This document shows, piece after piece, positions 32,501 to 40,928 of a DNA stretch of 64,000 nucleotides. The number at the start of each line of letters is the position of its first letter. Position 1 is the stretch's first letter. Source of the DNA: DASSBG01 sp035699085 (GTDB lineage Bacteria > Pseudomonadota > Gammaproteobacteria > Xanthomonadales > Rhodanobacteraceae); the NCBI GenBank assembly GCA_035699085.1, contig DASSBG010000004.1:1-64000 (forward strand), given 5' to 3'. Below the pieces are notes generated by a model. That model worked only from the letters and a program-made list of their open reading frames with translations. It had not been told where the DNA came from and searched no databases. Both the position numbers and the translations under genes were made by a program.

Positions 32501-34165
32501 TCAAGGTTGGGGTGCGGGCTCGGGGTCGACGCAGATGGTCTGCTCGGGCGGCGGCCATGCTTCCGCTGCCCGCGCGCTGCCGACGGCAGTCTGTTCGCGC
32601 GGTGGCGGCCGCGGTGCCTCGCGTGGCACGGGCGGACCGGCGGGCACGGACACTGGCAGGTGGCGCGGCCACCCGTCGCCTGGTTGCCAGCCGATGATCA
32701 TGCAGCCGTCGGCGTACACCACCACTTGCTGGTCGCTGGCCAGATTGTCGAAGCGGTAGCGCGGGCCGCCGTGGGGAAAGCGCACCTCCAGGTCGACCGC
32801 CGGGTGGTCGCCGACGCCGGTGTGCAGCCAGGTCTGCGGGTGCTGCTCGCTGGCGGCGACGTGCATGTGCGCCAGCAGCTGCCCGGTCCCGGGCGCCAGC
32901 CAGCGCACGTCGGTGCCGAGGCCGTCGCTGTTGGCGCCGGCGCCGCGCAGGCGCACGCCCATCCAGTGGTTGCCGCCGGTGTCGGTGACGTTGCGCCAGA
33001 TGCCGACGTTGCTGCCGTCCTGGGTCTTGACGATGTCGAGGCGGCCGTCGTTGTCGTAGTCCGCGACTGCCGCGCGGCTCTTGCAGGCCTCGCTGCCGTG
33101 GCAGGCCGCACCGAGGTCGACGCCGGCGGCGGCGAAACGGAGGCCGCCGAGGTTGCGCAGCAGCATCACCGAGGGGTCGCGGCTGGCGCCGGCCACCAGC
33201 AGGTCCTGCCGGCCGTCGTTGTCGAAGTCGGCGGCAATGACGTTGCCGTAGCTTGTCCACCAGGGCAGGAAACGCAGCGCGTCGAAGCCGGAGCCGTCGG
33301 TGACTTCGCTGAAGCGCCCGTCCCCGTCGTTGCGATAGAGGTGGGCGCGACCATCGCCGCCGTTGTCGTCGCCGCTGAATGTAAACAGGTCGAAGTCCCC
33401 GTCGTTGTCCAGGTCCGCGGCCAGCATCAGGTTGGTGTTGCCGCGCAGGCCGGGTACCGGCCGCCATTCGAGCGCGCCGTGCTCGTTGCGCCAGTAGCCG
33501 CCGGCCGCAGGCTGCAGCAGGTCGCTCCAGCTGTCGCCGTCGAGGTCGGCGGCCAGCCGCAGACCCGGACCGCCGGCACGCGTCGTCAGCGGCGCGCCGG
33601 TGGCCAGCGTCTCGATGCGGCCGTCGCTGTGGATCACGTCGAGGTGGTCGTCGCCGTTGATGTCGGCGAGTATGCAATGCTCGTTGCAGGCGCGCTGCTT
33701 GCCGGCGAAGTGCGGCAGGTGGGCGCCGGGTGGCGTGGCGTTGAGGTAGCGGGCGGCCCAGGCCTGCGCGTCGCGGGTCCAGAAGTCCTGGCGGCCGTCG
33801 CCGTTGAAGTCGATCGCCGTCAGCCAGCCGCTGCCGCGCGGGAAAGCCGGCTGCGCGATGTCGTATCGCACCTGCGCGTTGTCGGCGAGGGTGAAGTGGT
33901 GCGAGCCGTCGCAGCGATTGAGCCAGAGTCGGCTGGTGGCCTGGTCCGCGTGGGCGAAGATGAAGGGGTCGGGGCAGCCGTCGCCGTTGAAATCCGTCCA
34001 CAAGGCGTCGAAACGGTAGTCCGAGTCGGCACCGCGATCAATGGCCCGGGTGGTGACGTTTTCGAACGCGAGCGTCGTACCGCTGCCGTCGGCCTGGCCG
34101 AGGCCCGCCGCCAACGCGACCGTTGCCAGGCAGGTGGCAAGCGTCGTCGCCAGCGCGGCCTTCAC
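32501..34165 (-). CDS. Secreted FG-GAP/VCBS repeat protein (copy 1)
   Basis: 554 residues, GTG start overlapping the methyltransferase stop (GTGA). Signal peptide ATTLATCLATVALAAGLG. Then repeated calcium-type acidic loops of a beta-propeller: DFNGDGCPD, DFNGDGRQD, DINGDDHLD, DLDGDSWSD, DLDNDGDFD, DFDNDGRQD, DYDNDGRLD. The C-terminal part, with TDVRWLAPGTGQLLAHMHVAASEQ and LEVRFPHGGPRYRFDNL, resembles the ASPIC/UnbV domain. Ends in a Pro/Glu-rich tail with a Cys near the end. Proteins like this are surface or extracellular; a partner or ligand is not known. Strongly paralogous to 34991-36571. Confidence 0.85.
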   Translation of the reverse strand: MKAALATTLATCLATVALAAGLGQADGSGTTLAFENVTTRAIDRGADSDYRFDALWTDFNGDGCPDPFIFAHADQATSRLWLNRCDGSHHFTLADNAQVRYDIAQPAFPRGSGWLTAIDFNGDGRQDFWTRDAQAWAARYLNATPPGAHLPHFAGKQRACNEHCILADINGDDHLDVIHSDGRIETLATGAPLTTRAGGPGLRLAADLDGDSWSDLLQPAAGGYWRNEHGALEWRPVPGLRGNTNLMLAADLDNDGDFDLFTFSGDDNGGDGRAHLYRNDGDGRFSEVTDGSGFDALRFLPWWTSYGNVIAADFDNDGRQDLLVAGASRDPSVMLLRNLGGLRFAAAGVDLGAACHGSEACKSRAAVADYDNDGRLDIVKTQDGSNVGIWRNVTDTGGNHWMGVRLRGAGANSDGLGTDVRWLAPGTGQLLAHMHVAASEQHPQTWLHTGVGDHPAVDLEVRFPHGGPRYRFDNLASDQQVVVYADGCMIIGWQPGDGWPRHLPVSVPAGPPVPREAPRPPPREQTAVGSARAAEAWPPPEQTICVDPEPAPQP

Positions 34166-34872
34166 GGCTGGCGCACGAACAACGCGTCGGCCTGCAGCCA
34201 GCCCTGGTCGTCGCTGTTGCAGATGTCGTAGAAGCGGTACAGGTGCAGGCCGAAGCGGTCGACGAAAGCCGCCAGGGTCTCGAAGCTGCAGGCGCCCGCA
34301 TAACGTGGCCGGAAGTTGACCTCGGTAAGCAGGGCGCGGCAGGACGCCAACGCTTGCTGGCCGCCATGCAATGCAGTGAGCTCGTTGCCCTGCAGGTCCA
34401 GCTTGATCACGTCGACCGGCGCGCCGCCGGCCTCGGCCAGCACGTCGTCCAGCCGACGGGTGCGCACGCGGCGCTTCTCGATCGTGTGCATCGCCGGGGT
34501 GGACGGCGCCAGCAGCGACGAGGTGTAGGCGACATCATTGACGAAGAACGGCTGCTCACCGTCACTGTCGGACAGTGCGCAGTCGTGCAGGTGCACGTCC
34601 GGCTGGTTTGCGAAGCGCAGGCACAGGTCCGCGAACGATTCGCGTTGCGGCTCGAAGGCGTGCACCTGGACGCCGGGAAAGACGGCCCGCAAGCGATCGG
34701 TGGCGATCCCGCGGTAGGCGCCGCCATCAATCGCGGTGGCCACCGCACCAGGCCCCGCCAACCGCGCCATGTCGACGTACGGATCGCGAACGCGCACTAC
34801 TCCGAGGCCGGCATGCCGCAGTGTGCGATGGACGAACTTCTTGAACACCTGCCGCCGTCCCTGAAGGCGCAT
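34162..34872 (-). CDS. FkbM-family methyltransferase
   Basis: 236 residues. SAM-binding motif AIDGGAYRG near 47-55, FEPQRESFADL as motif II, and VDVIKLDLQGNELTALHGG, the FkbM signature, near 150-170. The family O-methylates polyketide or sugar hydroxyls. The gene lies between two FG-GAP genes on the same strand and adjoins the polysaccharide cluster, so a methylated surface glycan is the most natural substrate, by context only. It starts at 34872, 118 bp downstream of the first FG-GAP stop. Confidence 0.87.
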   Translation of the reverse strand: MRLQGRRQVFKKFVHRTLRHAGLGVVRVRDPYVDMARLAGPGAVATAIDGGAYRGIATDRLRAVFPGVQVHAFEPQRESFADLCLRFANQPDVHLHDCALSDSDGEQPFFVNDVAYTSSLLAPSTPAMHTIEKRRVRTRRLDDVLAEAGGAPVDVIKLDLQGNELTALHGGQQALASCRALLTEVNFRPRYAGACSFETLAAFVDRFGLHLYRFYDICNSDDQGWLQADALFVRQP

Positions 34873-34990
34873 GGATGGATCGTACCGGCTGGCGGCTGAA
34901 TTCCGGCTTCCAGGCAGGCGCGCGTATTCAGGCCTCGTTGCAGCCGCGAGACATGTGCGCGGGCGCCGTGAAATCGGCGCCCTCGCGGCC

Positions 34991-36571
34991 TCAGCGGCAG
35001 GTCGCGGGTGCGCTCATCGGCCAGCCGTTGCCGGGCTGCCACTGCTGCAGCAGGCAGCCGGTGGGGTAGAGAACCACGCTCTGGTCGACGGCCAGATTGT
35101 CGAAGCGCACGACCGGACCGCCACCGGGATAGCTGACGACCAGATCGACGCGATCGGCGCTGCCCAGGCCGACGTGCGGCCAGGTCTGCGGGTGCTGGTC
35201 GTTGGCCTGCAGCCAGACGTGCGCCAGCAGGGTCGAGGTGCCGTGGCGATACCACTTTATGTCGGCACCGACGCCATCGGCGTTCAAGCCCTGGCCGCGC
35301 ACGCGCACGTTCATCCAGTGCAGGCCGCGGGCGGTGGTGTTGCGCCATACGCCGACGTTGGTGTCGACCTGGGTCTTGAGCACGTCGAGCCGGCCGTCGT
35401 TGTCGAAGTCGGCGACCGAGGCGCGGCTCTTGAAGGCGTCGGAGCCACCGCCGGCCTGGCCGAGGTCCACGTCGGCCAGCTTGAACTTCATGCCGCCCAG
35501 ATTGCGCACCACGCTCACCGACGGCGCGTACGATGCGCCGGCGACCAGCAGGCCCGGCAGGCCGTCGTTGTCGAAGTCGGCCGCAACCGCATTGCCGTAC
35601 GAGGTCCAGTAGGAGTTGAACGGCAGAGCGGCCAGCCCGGAGCCGGTGGTGACGTCGGTGAAGTGACCCTGGCCGTCGTTGCGGTACAGATGCACGCCGC
35701 CGTTGATCTCCGAGCTGCCATTGAAGGTGAACAGGTCGAGCGTGCCGTTGTTGTCGAAGTCGGCGACCACGTGCAGCATCGGTCGTCCGCCGAGATTGGC
35801 GGCCGCCTGCCACTGCAGCTGGCCATGCACGTTGTGCCAGTAGCCACCCGCCTGCGGCTCCAGCAGGTCGGTCCAGCCGTCGCCATCGACGTCCATCGGG
35901 ATGAAGGTATCGGTGCGGCCGAGCCCCGGCACCACCGGTTGCCCGTCGAGCATGCCGGTAATCTGGCCGTCGTTGTGGATCAGGTCGATGGTGTTGTCGC
36001 CATCGATGTCGGCAAAGGCGCAGCCATGGATGCAGCCGTCCTCCTTGCCGGAGAAGTAGGGGACGTGCGCGCCCATCGTGTCGTTGACGTAGCGCGCGCC
36101 CATCTCCCCGGCGTCGCGCAGGAAGAAGTCCTGGTCGCCGTCGCCGTTGAAATCCAGCAGGGTGATCCAGCCGGAGCCGCGGGGCGTGGTCGGCTGCGGG
36201 ATGTAGTAATGCACCGCGTCATTGCTGACCCAGGTGAAGGTGTGTGAACCGTCGCAGCGGTTGATCCAGAGTTGTGAGGTGGCCTGGTCCTCGTGGCCGA
36301 AGACGAAGATGTCGGGGCAGCCATCGGCGTTGAAGTCGTTCCAGACCGTGTCAAAGCGGTAGGCCGAGTCGTGATTACTGTCGAGCACCTGCCTGGTGAC
36401 GTTGCTGAAGCCGAGGGTGGCAGGGACGGCCGACGGCGCGGCGAGGGCATCGAAGCCCGCACTGAAGATCGTGTCGCTGGATTGCGCCAGGGCCGGGGCG
36501 CCGGCGACGAAGCCAAGCAGTACGGCAGCTGCGGCGAATGCGCGAGCCGCGCGAGGGGTCGTGGAGGTCAT
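34991..36571 (-). CDS. Secreted FG-GAP/VCBS repeat protein (copy 2)
   Basis: 526 residues from ATG 36571 (MTSTTPRAARAF), chosen because a good signal peptide (FAAAAVLLGFVAGAPALAQS) follows at once; upstream codons are open but Pro/Thr-rich and not signal-like. Same architecture as copy 1: acidic loops DFNADGCPD, DFNGDGDQD, DIDGDNTID, DVDGDGWTD, DFDNNGTLD, DFDNDGLPG, DFDNDGRLD, then the ASPIC/UnbV-like C-terminus (ADIKWYRHGTSTLLAHVWLQ). The final loop DFDNDGLPG has lost its last Asp. The CR-type end has a Cys as penultimate residue, as in copy 1 region. Confidence 0.85.
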   Translation of the reverse strand: MTSTTPRAARAFAAAAVLLGFVAGAPALAQSSDTIFSAGFDALAAPSAVPATLGFSNVTRQVLDSNHDSAYRFDTVWNDFNADGCPDIFVFGHEDQATSQLWINRCDGSHTFTWVSNDAVHYYIPQPTTPRGSGWITLLDFNGDGDQDFFLRDAGEMGARYVNDTMGAHVPYFSGKEDGCIHGCAFADIDGDNTIDLIHNDGQITGMLDGQPVVPGLGRTDTFIPMDVDGDGWTDLLEPQAGGYWHNVHGQLQWQAAANLGGRPMLHVVADFDNNGTLDLFTFNGSSEINGGVHLYRNDGQGHFTDVTTGSGLAALPFNSYWTSYGNAVAADFDNDGLPGLLVAGASYAPSVSVVRNLGGMKFKLADVDLGQAGGGSDAFKSRASVADFDNDGRLDVLKTQVDTNVGVWRNTTARGLHWMNVRVRGQGLNADGVGADIKWYRHGTSTLLAHVWLQANDQHPQTWPHVGLGSADRVDLVVSYPGGGPVVRFDNLAVDQSVVLYPTGCLLQQWQPGNGWPMSAPATCR

Positions 36572-36956
36572 CGGACGTAGGTATTCGGTCTGGGCAGGGC
36601 GGCGCGTCGTTGCTGCTTCAGGCGCCAGCCTTGGCGTGGTCGGCTCCGCTGGCGGCACGCCAGGCGGAGCAGGCGGCACGGTGGCCGCGGGATGGGGGTC
36701 AGCCTAGCTTCACGTTTCGCGCTGATGCGTGAACGCCGTCACGGCTCCGTCGTTGGCCGACGCTTGTTCGTTTGCACGCTGTTAAATCGCTGGCGCAGAA
36801 CGAAAAACGGCGGCCGGAACTCCGGCCGCCGTTGCGGGTACGCCCTTGGTTTTCAGGTCGCCATGATCGGGCGCGGTCAATCGACAGGCAGCGCCCTCTC
36901 CCCGACGCTGGCGTTGCCGCGGCAACAGCCGCGACGTGCCCTGCAGGCGCCGCGTG
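36572..36956. other. 385-bp gap between FG-GAP copy 2 and the aminotransferase
   Basis: No gene is seen. It must hold the FG-GAP promoter, reading left from about 36600-36780, and the aminotransferase terminator at 36803-36833. A short Ala/Pro-coding stretch at 36572-36680 is an open extension of the FG-GAP frame and is probably leader. Confidence 0.6.
36803..36833 (-). terminator. Rho-independent terminator of the aminotransferase gene
   Basis: Perfect 12-bp stem AACGGCGGCCGG (36806-36817) and CCGGCCGCCGTT (36822-36833), loop of four. On the minus strand the stem is followed by TTTTT (complement of 36803-36807). It lies 124 bp past the minus-strand stop at 36957. Confidence 0.85.
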
Positions 36957-38465
36957 TCAGGCGGCGGCGCGGGCGCTGCTGCCGGCGGTTTGCCGTGGGC
37001 CTTCCAGCAAGGCGGTGCGCAGCTGCGCGACGATCAGGTCGGCCTCGGCGCTGGTCACATTGAAGTGCGGCGTGAAGCGCAGCGAGTTGGTGCCGCCGTG
37101 GATCACGCCGATACCGTGCTCGCGCAGGTACTCCTCGGTCGAATTGGCGCCGTAACACTTGAACTGCGGCGCCAGCTCGCACGAGAACAGCAGGCCGGTG
37201 CCCTGGACCTTGGTGATCAGCCCGCCCAGCTCGTCTTTCAGTGCGTTGAGCTTGTCGACGAACTCCACGCCGCGCTCGCGGATGTTGGCGCGCACCGCGT
37301 CGTCCAGCAGGCCCAGCGTGGCGCAGGCGATGTCCAGGCCGCGCGGGTTGCCGGTCATGGTGTTGCCGTAGATGCCCTTGCGGTAAAGCGCGGCGGTGGA
37401 CTCGTTGACCGCCAGCACCGACAGCGGGAACTGGCCGCCATTGAGTGCCTTGGAGTAGGTTTCCATATCCGGCGCCTCGGCGTCCTCGAAGCCGGGATAG
37501 TCCACGATCGACAGCACGCCGTGGGCGCGCAGGCCGGCCTGGATCGAGTCGACCAGCAGCAGGCTGCCGTGCTCGCGGGTCAACGTGCGGGCGGCGTCGT
37601 AGAACTCGCGGGTCAGGGCGCGGCCGGGGTCGCCTTCGCCCATCACCGGTTCCAGGAACATCGCCTCGATGTACCAGCCCTTGGTTTCGGCGTCGGCAAA
37701 CACCGCGCGCAGTTGCTCGACGTCGTAAGGCTCCACGATCAGCAGCGTGTCCTCGTGGCGGTAGCTGGCCAGATACTTGTCGTAGGTGGCGCGGGTAGAG
37801 TGCGAGTACAGCGCCGGCCGGTCGGTGCGGCCGTGGAAAGCGCCCTTCACCGCCAACCGTTTGATCGTCTTGCCGGCGTGGCGGCCGCCATCGTCGGTCA
37901 TGGCGCGCGAGTTGACATCGCTGATGCGCCCCGCCAGCGTCACCACCTCGGAGCCGGAGTTGAGGCACATGAAGCGTGCGAACGGGCAGCCACCGCGGCG
38001 GTGGCCGATCTCCGCGCGCAGCGCCTCGGCGGCGCGCATCTGCGCGATGCTTGGCGTCATCACGTTGGCCATCACCTGCGGCCTGGCCAGCGCGGCGGCG
38101 ATGGCCGGGTGGTTGTGGCCGAAGCCGAGCATGCCGTAGCCGCCGTTGTCGTGCAGCACCGCGCCCTTCAGGGTCACGATCCACGGCCCGCGCGCCGCCG
38201 CCGGCAGGTACGGGTTGATGGCGTCGTCGGGGTAGAAGTTGACGTAGTCGGCCTGCGCCTGCGCCAGTTGCTCGGCCTCGTCCAGGCGCAGGAAGTCGCC
38301 CAGTTCGTCGCGCAGCGCGCGGTGGCGCTCCAGGCCCTCGGCAATGGCGTCGGCCAGCGCCGGGTCGCTGCCGGCGAAGCGCTCGATGGTGGCGTCGTCC
38401 AGGCCGCGCGTACGCATGGCACCGCCGTACTCGCGCATTTCCTGCAGCATCTCGATCGCTTTCAT
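36957..38465 (-). CDS. Class III PLP aminotransferase of unknown substrate
   Basis: 502 residues. ATG 38465 is fixed by AGGAGG six bases upstream. Fold-type I features: NGGYGMLGFGHNHPAI, LNSGSEVVTLAGR as phosphate-binding turn, FLEPVMGEGD with its PLP-ring Asp equivalent in LLLVDSIQAG, and the Schiff-base Lys in YSKALNGGQFPLS. The 100 or so residues before the domain make it longer than ornithine or acetylornithine aminotransferase (about 400). Likely substrates are omega-amino acids (lysine, ornithine), but this is inference. It ends in a clear terminator and is transcribed alone. Confidence 0.83.
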   Translation of the reverse strand: MKAIEMLQEMREYGGAMRTRGLDDATIERFAGSDPALADAIAEGLERHRALRDELGDFLRLDEAEQLAQAQADYVNFYPDDAINPYLPAAARGPWIVTLKGAVLHDNGGYGMLGFGHNHPAIAAALARPQVMANVMTPSIAQMRAAEALRAEIGHRRGGCPFARFMCLNSGSEVVTLAGRISDVNSRAMTDDGGRHAGKTIKRLAVKGAFHGRTDRPALYSHSTRATYDKYLASYRHEDTLLIVEPYDVEQLRAVFADAETKGWYIEAMFLEPVMGEGDPGRALTREFYDAARTLTREHGSLLLVDSIQAGLRAHGVLSIVDYPGFEDAEAPDMETYSKALNGGQFPLSVLAVNESTAALYRKGIYGNTMTGNPRGLDIACATLGLLDDAVRANIRERGVEFVDKLNALKDELGGLITKVQGTGLLFSCELAPQFKCYGANSTEEYLREHGIGVIHGGTNSLRFTPHFNVTSAEADLIVAQLRTALLEGPRQTAGSSARAAA

Positions 38466-38511
38466 GTCTGGCCTCCTGGCGCCGCTGCTGACCTGCAACA
38501 GGCGACGTAAG

Positions 38512-38524
38512 TTGTTATCAACAA
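38512..38524 (-). promoter_or_regulatory. Inverted repeat in the aminotransferase/ABC divergent gap
   Basis: TTGTT-ATC-AACAA lies 47-59 bp upstream of the aminotransferase start, in the only AT-rich stretch of this gap (38510-38540). It could be a regulator site or part of the promoter. The position fits the minus-strand gene. No regulator gene is adjacent. Confidence 0.35.
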
Positions 38525-38664
38525 AGGAAAATAATGCTCAAGCATAGCACGGCGGCCGCGCCGGCGTAACCCCCGGCATGACGCCTGTCACGGCCAGCCA
38601 GTGATCTTCGCGACTGCCGCCGCCCGCCACGCAAGCGGAGGATGCGGCTCAAGGAGGACACGCC

Positions 38665-39591
38665 ATGAACGCAACAAACCGGCCCGTCGCCGCCCTGCAC
38701 CAGGTGGTGAAGCGTTACGGCACGCTGACCGCGCTCGACCGTCTCGACCTGGAGGTGCGACCCGGCGAACTGCTGGCCGTGCTCGGCCCCAACGGCGCCG
38801 GCAAAAGCACCAGCATCGCGCTGCTGCTGGGCCTGCTGCGCGCCGACGCCGGGCAGGCGGAGCTGTTTGGCCGTGACCCGCAGGACATCGTTGCGCGGCG
38901 CCGCATCGGCGTGATGCTGCAGGCGTTCAACCTGCCGCCGACCTTGCGGGTCGGCGAGCTGCTGCGTCTGACGGCCAGTTATTATCCCGCGCCGCGTGGC
39001 GTGGCCGAGAGCGCCAGGCTTGGCGGCGTCGACGACCTGCTGACCCGGCCCTACGGCAAGCTTTCCGGCGGGCAGCAGCGGCGGGTCCAGTTCGCGCTGG
39101 CGTTGTGCGGGCGGCCCCAGCTCGTGTTCCTGGACGAGCCAACCGTCGGCATGGACATCGAGGCGCGGCAGAAGCTGTGGGCAGCGATGCGCGCGCTGGT
39201 CGCCGAGGGCTGCTCGGTGGTGCTGACCACGCATTACCTCGAGGAGGCCGAGGCACTGGCGCAGCGGGTGGTTGTGCTGGGGCGTGGCCGGAGTCTCTGC
39301 GAAGGCAGCGTCGATGACCTGCGCGCGCGGGTCGCGATGACCCGCATCCGCGCCTTGAGCGATCTCGATGCCGGCGTCATTGCCGGCTGGCCGGAAGTGC
39401 AGTCCGCCAGCCGCGAGGACGGCCGCCTCATCATCGTCACCCCGGCGCCCGAGGACGTGCTGCGCCGCCTGTTGAACGCCGACCTTGCGACAAGCGAACT
39501 GGAAGTGCGGCGTGCCGGCCTGGCCGAGGCCTTCACCGAACTGACCCGCGACGATGCCGGCGCCAACGCCGCCGAACAGGAGGCCGCATGA
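38665..39591 (+). CDS. ABC-2 type transporter ATP-binding protein
   Basis: 308 residues. Walker A GPNGAGKST at 41-49, Q-loop Q86, signature LSGGQ at 133-137, Walker B LVFLDE at 153-158, and TTHYLEE with the switch His. Start supported by AAGGAGG before ATG 38665. The C-terminal 80 residues are the extension of NatA/DrrA-type exporters. It drives the permease encoded next (ATGATG overlap). It precedes a two-component system, so drug, lipid or membrane-stress export is likely. Confidence 0.92.
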   Translation: MNATNRPVAALHQVVKRYGTLTALDRLDLEVRPGELLAVLGPNGAGKSTSIALLLGLLRADAGQAELFGRDPQDIVARRRIGVMLQAFNLPPTLRVGELLRLTASYYPAPRGVAESARLGGVDDLLTRPYGKLSGGQQRRVQFALALCGRPQLVFLDEPTVGMDIEARQKLWAAMRALVAEGCSVVLTTHYLEEAEALAQRVVVLGRGRSLCEGSVDDLRARVAMTRIRALSDLDAGVIAGWPEVQSASREDGRLIIVTPAPEDVLRRLLNADLATSELEVRRAGLAEAFTELTRDDAGANAAEQEAA

Positions 39592-40391
39592 TGAGCACAC
39601 CCGCCCAGCACGCGCTGGATTCCGTGCCGCTCGAGTCGCTGTCCATGTCGCGTGGCCGCATCGCCCGCGCCTATCTGGAAGAGGCCCGCAGCGAATGCCT
39701 GCGCTACCTGCGCAATCCGGGATTCATGCTGCCGATCCTGATGTTTCCGGGCTTGTTCTACCTGGTTTTCGGCATCCTGATGGCGCACTCCGACGCTGCC
39801 GGTGCAGGGCGCTACCTGCTGGCGAGCTATGGCGTGTTTGGCGTGATGAGTCCGGGATTGTTCGGCTTTGGTGTATCGCTGGCGGCGGAACGCGACAACG
39901 GGCTGCTGACCCTTAAGCGCGCCCTGCCCATGCCTCCCGGCGCGTATCTGCTGGGCAAGATGGTCATGGCGATGATGGCCGCGGCGGTGGTGGTGCTGTT
40001 GCTGATGGCGATGGCGGTGTTGCTGGGCCACGTGGCGCTGACGGCCGGGCAGGCCGGTGCGCTGCTGGTGACCGGCGTGCTGGGCGTGCTGCCGTTCTGC
40101 GCTCTGGGCATGTGGGTGGGCACGCTGTTCAAGGGCCAGGCTGCACCGGGCATGCTGCAACTGGTGTACCTGCCGATGTCGTTCCTGTCCGGCCTCTGGT
40201 TCCCGCTGCCGATGCTGCCGAAGTTCCTGCAGACCATCGCGCCGGCCTGGCCCAGCTATCACCTGGACGTCGTTGCCATGGATGCCATCGGGGTGCAATC
40301 GGCGAACGTGCTGCCGCACGTCGCGGTTCTTGCCGGCTTCGCCGCCGTGTTCCTCGGCCTGGCGGCGCGCCGCTTGCGCCGGCATGGCTGA
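39588..40391 (+). CDS. ABC-2 type permease
   Basis: 267 residues, start overlapping the ATPase stop by four bases (the next ATG at 39591 is also possible). Six membrane segments, with FMLPILMFPGLFYLVFGILMAH at the first, LLTLKRALPMPPGAYLLGK between segments 2 and 3, and FLSGLWFPLPMLPKFLQTIAPAWPSYHLD, the ABC-2 signature, before the last. Works with the ATPase as a homodimeric exporter at the inner membrane. Confidence 0.92.
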   Translation: MMSTPAQHALDSVPLESLSMSRGRIARAYLEEARSECLRYLRNPGFMLPILMFPGLFYLVFGILMAHSDAAGAGRYLLASYGVFGVMSPGLFGFGVSLAAERDNGLLTLKRALPMPPGAYLLGKMVMAMMAAAVVVLLLMAMAVLLGHVALTAGQAGALLVTGVLGVLPFCALGMWVGTLFKGQAAPGMLQLVYLPMSFLSGLWFPLPMLPKFLQTIAPAWPSYHLDVVAMDAIGVQSANVLPHVAVLAGFAAVFLGLAARRLRRHG

Positions 40392-40427
40392 TCGCGTCGA
40401 CCGTTCCGCAACTGCAGGGAGATGGAC

Positions 40428-40881
40428 ATGACTGCCAAGACCATCGTCGCCGCGATCCTGCTGTCGTTTTCCGCCGCTGCGCTGGCCGCACCGGACTCGG
40501 GCACCCTCTCGGTCGAGGTGACAGGACTGTCCTCCGTGGCGCCGGTGCATCTGGGACTCTGGGATTCCGCCGACGCCGTCCTTTCGTCGAAGCCGGCCAC
40601 GGCGCACACGGCCAGCGTCGAGGACGGGACTGCGTCGTGGACCCTCAAGAACGTGCCCTACGGCACCTACGCCGTCGCGGCGTGGCAGGACCTCCAATGG
40701 CAACGGCGAGCTTGACCGCAACTGGGCGCATGCGCCGGTGGAGCCTTCCGGTGCCAGCAACGACGCCCGTGGTCATTACGGCCCGCCGAGCTACAAGGAC
40801 GCCAGCATTACGCTGGACAAGCCGACCATGCGGATCAGCTTCACGCTCGGCTGCCCCATGGGCTGCGCCAGCGTCGACTGA
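40428..40881 (+). pseudogene. DUF2141 periplasmic protein, disrupted by a 1-nt insertion
   Basis: ATG 40428 (GGGAG 6-7 bases upstream) gives a signal peptide (IVAAILLSFSAAALAAP) and a DUF2141 domain reading YGTYAVAAWQDL. Frame 0 then ends at TGA 40713-40715. Removing one C in the run at 40694-40695 restores NGNGELDRNWAHAPVEPSG, then SNDARGHYGPPSYKD, the conserved DUF2141 end, up to TGA 40879-40881. The intact protein would be about 150 residues. Either a recent pseudogene or a sequencing error; the downstream half shows no decay. It lies between the ABC permease and the kinase. Confidence 0.85.
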
Positions 40882-40928
40882 CGCGGACGATGGTCCGCGG
40901 AAACACCGCCTTGAAGTAGGATGCGCGA

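Noticed and set aside
32507..34231. 574-codon plus-strand ORF opposite the FG-GAP gene
   Set aside because: Antisense shadow rich in Val/Ala/Gly. The minus-strand product has a signal peptide and repeated acidic loops.
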